From contig NZ_KZ819024.1 in NCBI RefSeq assembly GCF_003115845.1, positions 62,001 through 126,000 on the forward strand: DNA of 64,000 bases, given 5' to 3'. The notes under the pieces are model-generated. The model worked only from the letters and a program-made list of their open reading frames with translations. It had not been told where the DNA came from and ran no database searches. The stretch comes from Brenneria roseae subsp. roseae (GTDB lineage: Bacteria; Pseudomonadota; Gammaproteobacteria; Enterobacterales; Enterobacteriaceae). Numbering within the stretch: position 1 is the stretch's first letter; each line of letters opens with the position of its first letter. The translations under genes and the position numbers were made by a program. Below, piece after piece: positions 13,761 to 24,438 of this stretch.

Positions 13761-16700
13761 CTAAAACTCAAACTGATAGAGCACATCTAATGCCTGGCTA
13801 ACCCCAGACACCGCTTCCAAGTATAGCTTTGGCATTAAACGGTAACGCAACGTTAACGTTGCCAAAGAATCAAATATACCCACGCCATATTTGACTTGCA
13901 GGCCAGGAAGAACGTAACCGCTGACCACAACCTGAGAATTGTCGCCAACGCCCTGTGTATCCAGAGCTAAATTACTTACGCCAAAAGCCTCGCCGATTTT
14001 ACCCACAACTTGACCACTTTGTGCAACCCCTAAACCAACCAACATCGATGTCATGGCAGAACTATCCGCGCCGCTGCTATCCAGACCTTGCCCGCGGAGC
14101 AGGTAGGACAAGGCTTCCTGCTGCGACATCGCAGGATCGGAGAAAACTTCGATTTTCGGCGCGCTTGCCATGCCGGTAACCCGGACGCCCGCCGTCACGT
14201 CATTTTCAGTATTGTCAGGATTACGGATCGCCTCAATGTTCAGCATAGGTTGATCCGGCGGACCGGAGAACTGTATCAGACCTTTACGGACAATCAGATC
14301 CTGCCCGTAAGCCTTGAAGCGGCCGGAAGGGATATCTATCTGGCCGTTTAAGCCCAGTCCCCGCTCATCCTGAACCATTTTCAGGTCGCCCTGCAAACGG
14401 GCGATCAGACCGAAAGCATCCAGCCGCACATCATTTCCGATACGGATAATCAGATTGCTGTTAATGGGGATAGATGTGGAAGCCTGCTCCAATGGCTGGC
14501 GTTGCGCATCCAGCAGCACTTCATCTGACGAAACGTCCACCGCACTTTCCGGCATATCCTTAACCACGATACGCGCCCAGGGGATACTGACCGAGCCGTT
14601 CAGTGCGAACAGCTGCGGCGTTGCCTCAAATACGATATCCGGCGAAACATCAAGACGCACCATCGGCGGCACCGTTACCCGCAACCGCTGGCCTTTTGCC
14701 GCAATACGCGCCCGCCAGGCGTCTGGCTGCGACCAGTCCGCGTTACCGCCCAGGTTCAACTGTCCGTTATCGGTTTTCAGAAATCCCTGCAAGGTGGAAG
14801 ACATGCCGTTAAAACTCACCGCCAACCGGCCCGTGGTGAGATCAATCGGCATCCAACTCCCATCAATATCCAGTTTTTCCAATACCATTGGACCCAATAT
14901 CTGAGGCCGTTCTGCATTTCCGGCCAGGCGCAGATTCGCATTCAGCAGCCCTTCCACTTTTTCCCCTTTTTGCAAAACCGGGTTAAGCAGCGCCAGAGAA
15001 ATATTGTCAATGGTGATAGTCCCGCCAAGATTACGTCTTCCCTGCGGGTCGGTTACCTGAACATCACCACTGAACCGTCCGTTATCCCGAATGGCCATCA
15101 GCCAGCCGAGCTGCGCACGTCCACGGTCGAGACCGGCATTCAGCGTAAAGGTGTCAAACGCCACAGGCAGCGTGTTCCCTTGCACCTGCTGACGCACGCT
15201 AATATTGTTTCCCACCAGAGTGATTTTCGCCTGCGGCAGCCCCTGATCGGCCTGCCAACTGACATCTGCGCCGCCGCTAAATGTTCCTGACAACACCGTA
15301 TCCGTACCCAGGAACGGCTTAATCATCGCCAAATCAAAGCGGTTCAGGCGGATGCTGGCCTGACCGCTCGGCCCGGCTTCAATGGTTTTCGGTACACAGA
15401 GTTCCGCATTCGGGTTGCGCCAGCAGTGCGTGCCGATGCTGACTTTTTGCGGTTCATTCTGATAATCCAGCGCGATTTCCTGTGTCAACCGCCATTCGCC
15501 AACCGGGGTATCAAACCGGGTATTGCTCAGTGAGCCGTGCCAGCGCTGCGCCTGACGATCGAAACTGCCAGACAGGGCCAATTGGCCGGAAACCGGTTCT
15601 CCCTGGAGATTCAAACGCAGCTGATGCTGTTTCTCGTTGCCTTCGGCATTCAACGTCAGCAAACCGATGTTCAGGCTATCCTGACGCAGCTGTTCAAGCC
15701 GAACCGCAAGTTTGCCCGCAATCTGTTGCGTTGAGGACGATGAATCGGAAGACGATGGTTCTGAACGGATGTCGCCATCGATCTTTATCTGGCTAATGGT
15801 CATCGCCTGCCAGCGCAGCCCCGACGCCGTGATATCCGCCAGAATCTGCGGTTCCCCCAAATCGCCGCGCAGCTTCAGGGTTCCCAACGCCCGACCGGCG
15901 AGGCCGGGCAGCATGCCGGTCAACGAGGGCGCATTGATGTCAGCATCCAGTTGCCACTTATCGTTCAAATCACCTTTGATATTCAGCTGGTTACGTCCCA
16001 GAGCCAGATTCAGCCCCGGTATTTGCCACTGGCCGGCCGCGTTCCCGCGCAGTTCGCCTCTGGCTGTCAGCTTGTTCTCCTTCACATTGCCATCCAGATG
16101 CAGTTCCGGCACCTGTAGCTGCCAACTCCCGCCATAAACGCTGCCGCGAGTGGTAATCTTACCGTCCACTTTGGCAGGCCACTCAGGCCACTGCTTGACG
16201 GTATTAATGCCGCTGATCAGCAGCTCGCTGCGCCAGCTGATGGCTTTGCTCCAGTCCACCACCGCGCTCAGATCGGCATTCCCCTGCAATGCCGCTATAC
16301 GCAGGCGGGTCAGATTGAATTGCTGCACATTGCCTTTACCGTCCAGCAGCAACGTAGCCGGAGGCAAATCCGTTCCACGAATGTCACTGCGTAACGACAG
16401 CGCATAGTCCGTCGCTTTACCGTTGAATCGCAAACGCACATCATTTGCCTGATATTGCGCTTCCCCCGTCAGCGGCCAACGAACCTGTCCGCTTTCCAGC
16501 GTCAGCGCCAGGGGTAATCCCACTTCCGCCAGTTCGGTCTGCATCGTTAACTGCGCACGCTGCGGACCAGACAGATTCAGGGCCACGTTAAGCTGTTCGC
16601 GCAACCCGCCGTCTACCGTCAGCTTGAGTTTTTCGCCCTTCAGCGGATCAATATTCAGTACGCTATTTGCCGACAGTGATACCGGCCAATTTTCGCTGAG

Positions 16701-17768
16701 CGTCGCCTCGCCCCGCACATTGAGTCCGCCCTGTGGCGATTGAACCACCAGCCGATCCAGACGCAGATGCTGATTTTGCGTTGAAGCCTGAATCATCAGG
16801 TCAGAAATCAGAATGTCCTGATCGCCCGTCAGTCGCAGCTGTTCCCCGTGGATTTCTGGAATATTCAAATCCAGCGGCAATGTGAACTGCGGTAAATCCG
16901 GCAGAAGCGGTTTGGAGAACAGTTCCGTCAGGCGCTCACCCAACGGTTGTTCCGGCGGCGTCGGTTCCTGACTGGCTGACTTATCCGCCGGCTGGGCCGG
17001 CGCACCCGGAAGGGTTTTATCAATCTGAATGGTTTGCGAGGTTCCATTCTCAACCGATTCGCGTACCGTTGCAGCCGTTTCCTTCACCGCTGCGGCGACT
17101 TCGGCCGCCGTCACTTTTCCATCTTCCAGCACATCAACCGGCGTCTTCGGTAATGCGATCAAAAGCGCGCTGATTTGGGTTGGCAACAGCGTGAACGCCC
17201 GTTCTTTCCACTGCATGCCCGTGCGGAACGATCCCAGCGAAATGGCCGTGTCATCCACGGTCACCTTCACGTTATCCAGCGTCAGCCGATTGAGCGAAAT
17301 AGGGAACGGCGTGGACAATTCCGTCAGTGGCTCACTGGGCGCGGCCGGCTCTTCTGTCGCAGGGAGCGCCGCGGTATCTACCACCACGTCCACATCTTTT
17401 GCCGACAGGTCGTTAATGCAAATCTGGCTTTTTCGCAAACAGCCAGGCGCCAGCGATAAATGGAACGTCCCCGCTTTCACCGTTACGCCCGGCATCTGAT
17501 AGCTGACCTGACTGAGCGTCAAATCGCGCCAGCCGCCGCTGACATTCGCAATATCCAGACCCGGAACAAAACGCGCCGCACCGTTCAACAACAGGTGCAA
17601 ACCCGGCGTTGTCCCTACCAGCAAGGCCAGCGAGATCAGGATTAACAACAGGAAAGCACTAATGCCGATGCCCAGTTTTTTAAGCCACTTTCCACTTTTC
17701 TTTTTGCTCACTTCGCGTGTTGAAGCGTCATCTTGTGTCGAGGGTTTATTCTCTTTCATCTCTGTCAT
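13761..17768 (-). CDS. tamB: Translocation and assembly module inner-membrane protein TamB
   Basis: TamB spans the periplasm from a single N-terminal inner-membrane anchor ([20 protein letters not shown], about residues 32-51) to the outer-membrane partner TamA. It supports autotransporter assembly and phospholipid transport to the outer membrane. The 1335-residue protein is mostly repetitive beta-strand sequence and ends in the DUF490 domain. The region about 215-280 is an Ala/Pro/Glu-rich low-complexity insert, and the protein is longer than E. coli TamB (1259), partly from a hydrophilic 30-residue N-terminal tail. The start overlaps the tamA stop by four bases (ATGA), indicating translational coupling. 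Confidence 0.95.
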   Translation of the reverse strand: MTEMKENKPSTQDDASTREVSKKKSGKWLKKLGIGISAFLLLILISLALLVGTTPGLHLLLNGAARFVPGLDIANVSGGWRDLTLSQVSYQMPGVTVKAGTFHLSLAPGCLRKSQICINDLSAKDVDVVVDTAALPATEEPAAPSEPLTELSTPFPISLNRLTLDNVKVTVDDTAISLGSFRTGMQWKERAFTLLPTQISALLIALPKTPVDVLEDGKVTAAEVAAAVKETAATVRESVENGTSQTIQIDKTLPGAPAQPADKSASQEPTPPEQPLGERLTELFSKPLLPDLPQFTLPLDLNIPEIHGEQLRLTGDQDILISDLMIQASTQNQHLRLDRLVVQSPQGGLNVRGEATLSENWPVSLSANSVLNIDPLKGEKLKLTVDGGLREQLNVALNLSGPQRAQLTMQTELAEVGLPLALTLESGQVRWPLTGEAQYQANDVRLRFNGKATDYALSLRSDIRGTDLPPATLLLDGKGNVQQFNLTRLRIAALQGNADLSAVVDWSKAISWRSELLISGINTVKQWPEWPAKVDGKITTRGSVYGGSWQLQVPELHLDGNVKENKLTARGELRGNAAGQWQIPGLNLALGRNQLNIKGDLNDKWQLDADINAPSLTGMLPGLAGRALGTLKLRGDLGEPQILADITASGLRWQAMTISQIKIDGDIRSEPSSSDSSSSTQQIAGKLAVRLEQLRQDSLNIGLLTLNAEGNEKQHQLRLNLQGEPVSGQLALSGSFDRQAQRWHGSLSNTRFDTPVGEWRLTQEIALDYQNEPQKVSIGTHCWRNPNAELCVPKTIEAGPSGQASIRLNRFDLAMIKPFLGTDTVLSGTFSGGADVSWQADQGLPQAKITLVGNNISVRQQVQGNTLPVAFDTFTLNAGLDRGRAQLGWLMAIRDNGRFSGDVQVTDPQGRRNLGGTITIDNISLALLNPVLQKGEKVEGLLNANLRLAGNAERPQILGPMVLEKLDIDGSWMPIDLTTGRLAVSFNGMSSTLQGFLKTDNGQLNLGGNADWSQPDAWRARIAAKGQRLRVTVPPMVRLDVSPDIVFEATPQLFALNGSVSIPWARIVVKDMPESAVDVSSDEVLLDAQRQPLEQASTSIPINSNLIIRIGNDVRLDAFGLIARLQGDLKMVQDERGLGLNGQIDIPSGRFKAYGQDLIVRKGLIQFSGPPDQPMLNIEAIRNPDNTENDVTAGVRVTGMASAPKIEVFSDPAMSQQEALSYLLRGQGLDSSGADSSAMTSMLVGLGVAQSGQVVGKIGEAFGVSNLALDTQGVGDNSQVVVSGYVLPGLQVKYGVGIFDSLATLTLRYRLMPKLYLEAVSGVSQALDVLYQFEF

Positions 17769-19564
17769 AATTCAGGCCCCAACGCGATATAGAACTGCAC
17801 GCCATGTTTTTCAGGATCGCCTACAGGCGTGGCAATATCGAACTTTACCGGGCCAATCGGGGATGACCAGCGAACACCGATACCGGCCCCCGTTTTGAAA
17901 TCGTTTTGCTTGATGTCATTCACCGCTTCGCCGGAATCGACAAACACGGCGCCCCACCATTTTCCGGTCACGTTGTACTGATACTCCAGCGATCCGGTCG
18001 CCAGTTTGGACGCCCCGGTCAGTTTGCCGTCGCTGTCCCGCGGTGAAACCGATTTGTATTTATAGCCGCGAATACTACGATCGCCGCCCGCGAAGAAACG
18101 CAGCGAAGGGGGAACGCGGGAAAAGCTATTGGTTTCAATCCACCCCAGATTGCCACGGGCAACAAAGCGGTGTTTCTCCGCCAGCGTTCTGATCCAGACG
18201 TTTTGTGCCTGAAAAACCACGAAATCAATATCCGATCCCCACAGGGTGTCGGAAACATCGATCGAATAGCGCTGAGTGTCACCCCATACCGGCATCAGCC
18301 CGCCGCGCTGGCGGGTTCGATTAATGCTAACGCCGGGATAAAGCAACATGGTGGTATCGGTCACGCTCCCCTGCGTAAAGTGGTCAAGGCTCCAGCGCAT
18401 GTTGATCGCCCGCTGCCAGCCGCTGGAGAGATCCCAGTAGCGCGCCACATTCAGCGTGGTTGAATCGGATTGCGTGTCATTAAGGTCTTCCCGCTTAAAG
18501 CCGCCCTGTAACAGGTAATACTGTTCCAACGGGTTCTTCAATAACGGGATTTTGTAACTCAGATCGAGCGACTGTTCCGGCGCCGAAACGCTCAGACTGC
18601 TCGAGAGGCTATGGCCGCGTGAGTTGAGCCAGGGTTTATTCCAGGTCGTTTTAAAGCGAGGTCCCACATCTGTCGCATATCCTACCCCGGTTTCCACCTG
18701 ATTACGGGTTCGCGGCGTGACGACCGCTTCCAGTGGCAGGATCTTGGTCGTTTTCGATTGTTCAAAATCAGGCGAAACCACCACGGAATTGAACCAGCCC
18801 GTCGCGGACAGACGGCGATTTAATTCGCCCAGTTCTTCACTACTGTAAGGGTCGCCAGTGTGGAATGGCACCAGATTTTGCAGATAATCGTCGCGGATTT
18901 GCGCACCCTGAAACTTCACCGCCCCAAAGCGGTAACGTTCACCACTGTCATAGTCGATGTCCCAGAATGCCTTTCTCTCTTCGCGCATAATCCCCAGTTG
19001 GCTGCGCTGAAAACGAGCATCAAAATACCCTTTACGCAGGGAGAGATTATTCAGCCCGCTTTTAAAGCTATCATAATCACCGTGGTTCAATACCGAACCG
19101 ATCGCCGGGAGATCGTCCCGCAGCCGCTGTTGATAATCGCTATCGTCGCGAGCGCCGCCGCGCAAATCTACATTCACTTCGGCTATCCTGACCGGTTCGC
19201 CGGGGGCCACGCTGGCAATCAGAACCGGCCGTCCACCGTTGACCGCAGGTCTGAATTCAAAGGCGATTTGTGGATCGTAATAGCCTAATGCCCGCAGTCC
19301 CTGACGAATCGCCTCATCAACCCTGGCACGAAAGCGCCCATCGGCGTTAACTTCATCAACCGCAATGGTGGATAAGCGCGCCCGCACATTTTTTTGCAGC
19401 GCGCCTTCCAGTCCCGTTACCTGTAAACGGACATTGGCGGCGTAAGTCGCCGGTGCAAATAGCAATACGCCCAATAAACCGAATGCGCACAATAGGCCGA
19501 AGGTACGATACCGTGGCACACCAAAGCCAGAAAGGCTGTGTTTTTGTCCTGTAAGAATGGTCAC
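17765..19564 (-). CDS. tamA: Translocation and assembly module outer-membrane protein TamA
   Basis: Omp85-family outer-membrane barrel protein that works with TamB. It has 599 residues: signal peptide ending near TYAA (about residue 42), three POTRA domains (about 45-290) and a 16-strand barrel. The barrel contains the Omp85 lid-lock motif [13 protein letters not shown] and ends FYIALGPEL, as in E. coli TamA. It precedes tamB with a four-base overlap and is divergent from msrA. The N-terminal region before the signal peptide is about 20 residues longer than in E. coli, so a later start is possible. Confidence 0.95.
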   Translation of the reverse strand: MTILTGQKHSLSGFGVPRYRTFGLLCAFGLLGVLLFAPATYAANVRLQVTGLEGALQKNVRARLSTIAVDEVNADGRFRARVDEAIRQGLRALGYYDPQIAFEFRPAVNGGRPVLIASVAPGEPVRIAEVNVDLRGGARDDSDYQQRLRDDLPAIGSVLNHGDYDSFKSGLNNLSLRKGYFDARFQRSQLGIMREERKAFWDIDYDSGERYRFGAVKFQGAQIRDDYLQNLVPFHTGDPYSSEELGELNRRLSATGWFNSVVVSPDFEQSKTTKILPLEAVVTPRTRNQVETGVGYATDVGPRFKTTWNKPWLNSRGHSLSSSLSVSAPEQSLDLSYKIPLLKNPLEQYYLLQGGFKREDLNDTQSDSTTLNVARYWDLSSGWQRAINMRWSLDHFTQGSVTDTTMLLYPGVSINRTRQRGGLMPVWGDTQRYSIDVSDTLWGSDIDFVVFQAQNVWIRTLAEKHRFVARGNLGWIETNSFSRVPPSLRFFAGGDRSIRGYKYKSVSPRDSDGKLTGASKLATGSLEYQYNVTGKWWGAVFVDSGEAVNDIKQNDFKTGAGIGVRWSSPIGPVKFDIATPVGDPEKHGVQFYIALGPEL

Positions 19565-19918
19565 TTAGCTCCCTGATTACATCAATCTGTCACACCAAAT
19601 CTATAGCATGACTTTTATAACATCGCCGCTTTAGCATCGGTTTTATCACCGCGTTCGACCGCACTGACCAGAGAATGAAACCCGCCGCCAGCAACGGTAG
19701 ACATGGCATGGCCTATTAAGGTTAGCGATAAATGCTGGTATTTTCCCTTAAAAATAGATTTAAACCTGCAAACATTAAAATGCAGCATTATAGGTAAACA
19801 CTACCTTAACATTAAACACCCCCGGCTTATAAAGACAGCGCAAAACTTCTCAGTTATGCTCTAAACACGACATTATCCAGATACCATGATATCTACCGCT
19901 ATACCGGGAGCTGACAAA
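19565..19918. other. Divergent intergenic region tamA/msrA
   Basis: 354 bases with promoters for both flanking genes presumably inside. The part from about 19740 to 19860 is AT-rich. No open frame, hairpin or repeat stands out. Confidence 0.5.
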
Positions 19919-20560
19919 GTGACATTTCATGCCGATAAAACGTTGCGAATAAAATCCTCTGACGCCTTGCCTGGACGAACAACACCGATGCCAGTCGCCA
20001 GACTGCATGCGGTCAACGAACACTCAATGACGCATGTTCCAGATAATATGGATGTCGCCCTTTTTGCCATGGGGTGTTTCTGGGGAGTCGAGCGTCTGTT
20101 CTGGCAGCAGCCCGGTGTCTACAGCACCGCGGCGGGCTATACCGGTGGCTACACGCCTAATCCGACTTATCGGGAGGTTTGCAGTGGAAAAACCGATCAC
20201 GCTGAAGCGGTGCGGGTGGTTTTCGATCCAGCGGTAATCAGCTACCCCCAGCTACTGACGCTATTCTGGGAAAACCACGATCCCGCCCAGGGAATGCGGC
20301 AGGGAGGAGATATCGGCACCCAGTATCGCTCGGGTATTTATACGCTGACGCCAGAACAAGAAGAGGCCGCTCAGGAAAGTTACCGGCAATTCCAGCAGGC
20401 AATGAAAGCGAGTGGCGATAACCGGACCATCAGTACCGAAATCGCGCCTGCGGGTCCTTTCTACTATGCCGAGGACGAGCATCAGCAATATCTGTACAAA
20501 AATCCCGACGGCTACTGCGGATTAGGCGGTATCGGGGTTTGCCTGCCGCCTCAACGCTGA
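19919..20560 (+). CDS. msrA: Peptide-methionine (S)-S-oxide reductase MsrA
   Basis: Reduces the S epimer of methionine sulfoxide in oxidised proteins. The catalytic cysteine is in [41 protein letters not shown] and the C-terminal GGIGVCLPP with the resolving cysteine are all conserved. I favour a GTG start at 19919 because GGGAG lies eight bases upstream and it gives 213 residues (212 in E. coli). An ATG at 19886 would add eleven residues. The gene is divergent from tamA, the enterobacterial norm. Confidence 0.95.
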   Translation: MTFHADKTLRIKSSDALPGRTTPMPVARLHAVNEHSMTHVPDNMDVALFAMGCFWGVERLFWQQPGVYSTAAGYTGGYTPNPTYREVCSGKTDHAEAVRVVFDPAVISYPQLLTLFWENHDPAQGMRQGGDIGTQYRSGIYTLTPEQEEAAQESYRQFQQAMKASGDNRTISTEIAPAGPFYYAEDEHQQYLYKNPDGYCGLGGIGVCLPPQR

Positions 20561-20603
20561 TCTCTGGCGGTACTTTCACCACTCCTGTTATACTGCGCAC
20601 GTT

Positions 20604-20690
20604 ATACCAATAGATTTCAAGCTGCCGGAAAACCAACTCGCCGGCATCTTGAAAGATGATGGATATATTTAATTTAAATAATTTGGGCAG
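20604..20690. repeat. Short imperfect palindrome with atagatttcaagctgc
   Basis: The pair tttcaagctgccgg ... ccggcatcttgaaa forms an inverted repeat around caactcg. The atagatttcaag-type end resembles the enterobacterial palindromic element present at 49093-49261. It lies between msrA and ytfL. Confidence 0.45.
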
Positions 20691-20786
20691 ACTTCCTGCC
20701 CTGTTAGCGGCTTGCTATGCGTTATCTGAAATGATCTACCTTTCTGAGGATCGCCGGCTCCCTTTCAGAGCCAATGCGAAAAAACC

Positions 20787-22115
20787 ATGTTAAACAGTCT
20801 ATTACTGATAATTTTTCTTATTGCCGTCAGTGCATTTTTCTCAATGTCCGAAATATCGCTGGCTGCGTCACGTAAAATAAAACTTAAATTGATGGCCGAT
20901 GAGGGGAACCTCAACGCCGACCTGGTATTAAAGTTTCAGGAAACACCGGGTATTTTCTTTACTGTTATTCAAATTGGCGTTAATGCCGTCGCCATTCTGG
21001 CGGGTATTATTGGTGATGCCGCATTCTCACCCACGTTTTTCGTTTTGTTTGAACAGTTCATGTCCCCTGAGGCAGCCGATAAAGTCAGCTTTATCTGTTC
21101 ATTCGTACTGGTCACCAGCCTGTTTATTCTGTTTGGCGATCTCACGCCGAAACGCATCGGTATGATTGCACCGGAAGCCGTCGCTATCCGCATAATCAAC
21201 CCCATGCGCTTCTGCCTGTTTATCTTCCGTCCGATGGTCTGGTTTTTCAACGGCCTGGCAAACATGATCTTCCGTTTACTGAAATTGCCCATGGTGCGTA
21301 AAGACGACATCACTTCTGATGATATCTACGCCGTGGTCGAAGCCGGCGCGCTGGCCGGTGTGCTGCGTAAACAGGAACATGAGCTGATTGAAAACGTATT
21401 TGAGCTTGAATCACGCACGGTTCCCTCTTCCATGACCTCACGTGAAAGCGTCGTCTTCTTCGATTTGCATGAAGCGGAAGAGCAAATCAAAGAGAAGATT
21501 GCCGAACAGCCGCACTCAAAATTCCTGGTTTGCGACGGCCACATCGATCAGATTGTCGGCTATGTCGATTCAAAAGACCTGCTGAACCGGGTTCTGGGCA
21601 ACCAGAGCCTTGAGTTGCACAGCGGCGTGCAGATTCGTCCTGCGCTCATCGTGCCCGATACGCTCACGCTCTCTGAAGCGTTGGAAAGTTTTAAAACCGC
21701 TGGTGAAGATTTCGCCGTCATTCTGAATGAGTATGCGCTGGTGGTCGGTATTATTACGCTGAACGATGTCATGACCACGCTCATGGGAGATCTGCTCGGA
21801 CAGGGACTGGAAGAACAGATTGTTGCCCGTGACGAGAATTCCTGGTTAATCGAAGGCGGCACACCGATAGAAGATGTGATGCGTGCCTTGAATATCGATG
21901 ATTTCCCTCATTCGGGCAACTATGAAACCATCGGCGGCTTCATGATGTACACGCTGCGCAAGATCCCGAAACGCACGGATTTTGTCCGCTTCTCCGGTTA
22001 TAAATTCGAAGTGGTGGATATTGATAGCTATAAGATCGATCAGCTGCTGGTCACGCGTCTGGAAGAACGCCCAAACGCCGCGAAAACCGAAGAGATAAAA
22101 GAAGAGAAGCGATAA
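20787..22115 (+). CDS. ytfL: CNNM/CBS-domain inner-membrane protein YtfL
   Basis: A 442-residue member of the CorC/HlyC-like CNNM family, which is linked to cation or polyamine efflux. The N-terminal DUF21 domain holds about four membrane segments (starting LLLIIFLIAVSAFFSMSEIS, with LTPKRIGMIAPE conserved). Two CBS domains follow (about 210-330, with SKFLVCDGHIDQIVGYVDSKD), then a C-terminal CorC_HlyC domain (ENSWLIEGGTPIEDVMR). It is nearly identical in layout to E. coli YtfL (447 residues). Several BIME units follow the stop codon. Confidence 0.95.
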   Translation: MLNSLLLIIFLIAVSAFFSMSEISLAASRKIKLKLMADEGNLNADLVLKFQETPGIFFTVIQIGVNAVAILAGIIGDAAFSPTFFVLFEQFMSPEAADKVSFICSFVLVTSLFILFGDLTPKRIGMIAPEAVAIRIINPMRFCLFIFRPMVWFFNGLANMIFRLLKLPMVRKDDITSDDIYAVVEAGALAGVLRKQEHELIENVFELESRTVPSSMTSRESVVFFDLHEAEEQIKEKIAEQPHSKFLVCDGHIDQIVGYVDSKDLLNRVLGNQSLELHSGVQIRPALIVPDTLTLSEALESFKTAGEDFAVILNEYALVVGIITLNDVMTTLMGDLLGQGLEEQIVARDENSWLIEGGTPIEDVMRALNIDDFPHSGNYETIGGFMMYTLRKIPKRTDFVRFSGYKFEVVDIDSYKIDQLLVTRLEERPNAAKTEEIKEEKR

Positions 22116-22130
22116 ACCGACCGGCGGTGC

Positions 22131-22270
22131 CCGCCATAAAAAAACGCAGGGGCGTTTTTCAACGTCGCGTAGTGACGGGCAGGATAGCCCGTCATAAAAA
22201 AACGCAGGAGCGTTTTTCAACGTCACGTAGTGGCGGCCCGCAGGGTGGCGGGCAGGATAGCCCGTCATAA
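22131..22270. repeat. Tandem REP/BIME-like array between ytfL and ytfK
   Basis: Two tandem copies of a unit containing cgtcataaaaaaacgcagg, gcgtttttcaacgtc and gggcaggatagcccg, ending in a third partial cgtcataaaa. The second unit has an extra ggcggcccgcagggtggc. It lies in the gap between convergent genes and probably contributes to transcription ends on both strands. Confidence 0.8.
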
Positions 22271-22296
22271 AAAATACCCGCCTGATAAGCGGGTAT
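22268..22296 (-). terminator. Terminator of ytfK
   Basis: ATACCCGC and GCGGGTAT pair around a seven-base loop. Read on the minus strand the stem runs into TTTTTTA, so it ends the ytfK transcript. Confidence 0.8.
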
Positions 22297-22347
22297 GTGT
22301 CAAATAACCTGATAATACGTGTCAGCAACCTGCTGGAACGATGCCCG

Positions 22348-22554
22348 TTATCCCATTTCGGCCTGTAGCCTGATGACCTGACGGTTCACTTCAGACATGA
22401 CCAGCAAATGCTGTTTATCCTGTTTTTTCGGCAGTAAAATTTTGCCGTAGTCGAACTCAAAAGCACCAACTCCCTTGATATACAACCGCCCGCGAAACAA
22501 GGTTTTCACATACTTGGCGACTTTCATAGGGTTGTAACGTTCGAAGATCTTCAT
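22348..22554 (-). CDS. ytfK: DUF1107 family small protein YtfK
   Basis: A 68-residue cytoplasmic protein starting [20 protein letters not shown], with a conserved [21 protein letters not shown] core, the pattern of enterobacterial YtfK. In E. coli YtfK has been reported to stimulate SpoT-dependent (p)ppGpp accumulation under phosphate or fatty-acid limitation. Nothing here tests that. It is divergent from ytfJ and has its own terminator. Confidence 0.92.
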   Translation of the reverse strand: MKIFERYNPMKVAKYVKTLFRGRLYIKGVGAFEFDYGKILLPKKQDKQHLLVMSEVNRQVIRLQAEMG

Positions 22555-22888
22555 TGTTTTTACTCTCCTCCCGCTTTATTTTTCTACGCGTTTCCTCTCG
22601 CCAAAATGGGGACAGGGTTAAGCGCGCTAATAAATATCGGATACGTTAGTTAGTGTCGTGGAATCGTGTTTAGTTCCCACCAATATAGTATCCCTAACTG
22701 CTTTTACACATTTTTACAGAACAATTTTAAATTAATCAGCTTAGTGTCAGTATAAACCTTCAAAAAGTAGGTGTTTGTGCCCTCTGGCACAAACTGACTC
22801 TCAAATCGCAGGACAGACCTGTTTCCTGGCTCTACGCTTATTCCAAAGCCTGACATCGAATCAGGCCAATCCCTGCTAAGGAAACACT
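22555..22888. promoter_or_regulatory. ytfK/ytfJ divergent regulatory region with a strong palindrome
   Basis: A 334-base AT-rich gap. At 22774-22793 TTTGTGCC and GGCACAAA form a perfect eight-base inverted repeat around CTCT. A second stem, CCTGA/TCAGG, lies at about 22851-22867 immediately before ytfJ. The first could be an operator or a leader hairpin of the ytfJ message. I cannot assign a protein to it. Confidence 0.45.
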
Positions 22889-23449
22889 ATGATAAAACTC
22901 CGTCATCTCTGCATCGCATTAGGTTTTATTCCGTTGCTGGCCTCCGCTCACAATCTTCAATCCGGACAGTCGATCCCGCCCGTTGGCGTCGCTGACCGGG
23001 GTGAACTTCAGTACCAGGATAATAAGTTTAGCTATAAAAACTGGAATAGCGCGCAGCTGCCGGGCAAAGTGCGGGTGGTGCAACATATCGCCGGGAGGAC
23101 ATCGGCCAAAGAAATGAATGATCCGCTGATGACCGCGCTAAAGGCCGCCAATCTAGCACGCGAATATTACCAAACGACGACAATCGTCAATACCGATGAC
23201 GCCATTATCGGTACCAGCATGTTTGTCCGTAGCAGCCTCGAAGATAATAAAAAGGCGTACCCCTGGTCGCAGTTCATTGTGGACGGCCAGGGGTACGTGC
23301 GTAAGGCCTGGCAACTGGAGCCCGCAAGCTCGGCCATCATCGTACTGGATAAGCGGGGTAACGTTCGCTTTGTCAAAGACGGCGCCCTGAGCGGGCAGGA
23401 AGTGCAGCAGGTCATATCCCTGCTGCATCAGTTGCTGAATGAAAAATAG
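22889..23449 (+). CDS. ytfJ: YtfJ family periplasmic protein
   Basis: A 186-residue secreted protein with a signal peptide (cleaved near LASAHN, residue 21) followed by a thioredoxin-like transcriptional-regulator-fold domain characteristic of the YtfJ family (VRVVQHIAGRTSAKEMNDPL, DKRGNVRFVKDGALS). No enzymatic function is known. The position between ytfK and cysQ is conserved. It is convergent with cysQ, six bases apart. Confidence 0.93.
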   Translation: MIKLRHLCIALGFIPLLASAHNLQSGQSIPPVGVADRGELQYQDNKFSYKNWNSAQLPGKVRVVQHIAGRTSAKEMNDPLMTALKAANLAREYYQTTTIVNTDDAIIGTSMFVRSSLEDNKKAYPWSQFIVDGQGYVRKAWQLEPASSAIIVLDKRGNVRFVKDGALSGQEVQQVISLLHQLLNEK

Positions 23450-23455
23450 CGGTAT

Positions 23456-24196
23456 TCAGAACAGCGATACGCGAAAGCCGGGGTTCAGGAACGATTCACG
23501 CGGCGAGTAAGACAAGGGTTTTCCCTGCCAGTCATGAATCTGCGCCCCGGCGGCCACGGCAACCGCATGCCCGGCGGCCGTATCCCAGATATTGGTAGGC
23601 CCGAAGCGGGGATAAAGCTGGGCCTTTCCTTCCGCAACCAGACAGAATTTCAGTGACGAACCGATTTCAACGGTCTGATGTTCCCCCAACTGACTGAGGT
23701 AATCCTTCAATTCCTGATCCGTATGGGAACGGCTGACCACAACCAACGGCGGACGCGCGTCCTGAACATGAATCTGACGACGCTCACCCTGCTCTTCTTT
23801 CCAGGCTTTACCTTCCGCGGCGGAATACATCACATCGGTTACCGGGACATACACCACGCCCAGTACCGCCTGCCCATTTTCGATCAGAGCAATATTTACC
23901 GTAAATTCACCGTTGCGGTTGAGAAATTCTTTAGTGCCATCCAGTGGATCAACCAACCAATAGCGCTGCCAATGCTGGCGTTCCGGCCACTGCGGCGGAT
24001 CCTCTTCCGACAGTAACGGGATATCGGGAAATGCCGCCGCCAACCCTTCACGGATAACCTGATGGGCAGCCAGATCGGCCGCCGTCACCGGCGAATTATC
24101 CTTTTTATGCGTGACTTCAGTGGGCTGATGTCCCTCATAAACCCGCATAATGGCAGCGCCAGCATCGCGGGCCAGTCGGCAAATATGTTCTAGCAT
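23456..24196 (-). CDS. cysQ: 3'(2'),5'-bisphosphate nucleotidase CysQ
   Basis: Removes the 3'-phosphate of PAP (and PAPS) during sulfate assimilation. A 246-residue member of the inositol-monophosphatase fold. Metal-binding residues are in LLSEEDPP, in [16 protein letters not shown], and in [14 protein letters not shown] near the C-terminus. The length matches E. coli CysQ (246). It is divergent from cpdB as in E. coli. Confidence 0.96.
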   Translation of the reverse strand: MLEHICRLARDAGAAIMRVYEGHQPTEVTHKKDNSPVTAADLAAHQVIREGLAAAFPDIPLLSEEDPPQWPERQHWQRYWLVDPLDGTKEFLNRNGEFTVNIALIENGQAVLGVVYVPVTDVMYSAAEGKAWKEEQGERRQIHVQDARPPLVVVSRSHTDQELKDYLSQLGEHQTVEIGSSLKFCLVAEGKAQLYPRFGPTNIWDTAAGHAVAVAAGAQIHDWQGKPLSYSPRESFLNPGFRVSLF

Positions 24197-24438
24197 TTTC
24201 TACCTCATCGTTACGGGTTAGATACAGAGTAACGGATGCCGATATGTCACTCAGGCTTCCCCCTCGTACTCATTATACAACTGTGAGCTCACTTACGATT
24301 ATTGCCGTTATTCTATGTCATCGTCACAATTTACTGTGATAATTCCCCCTGAATTCATAATTATATGAGATATATCCCGGATAATTAACCTTCACGGACA
24401 GATTCACGCCCCGACAATACTCGCAAAGGAGTTAAGTA

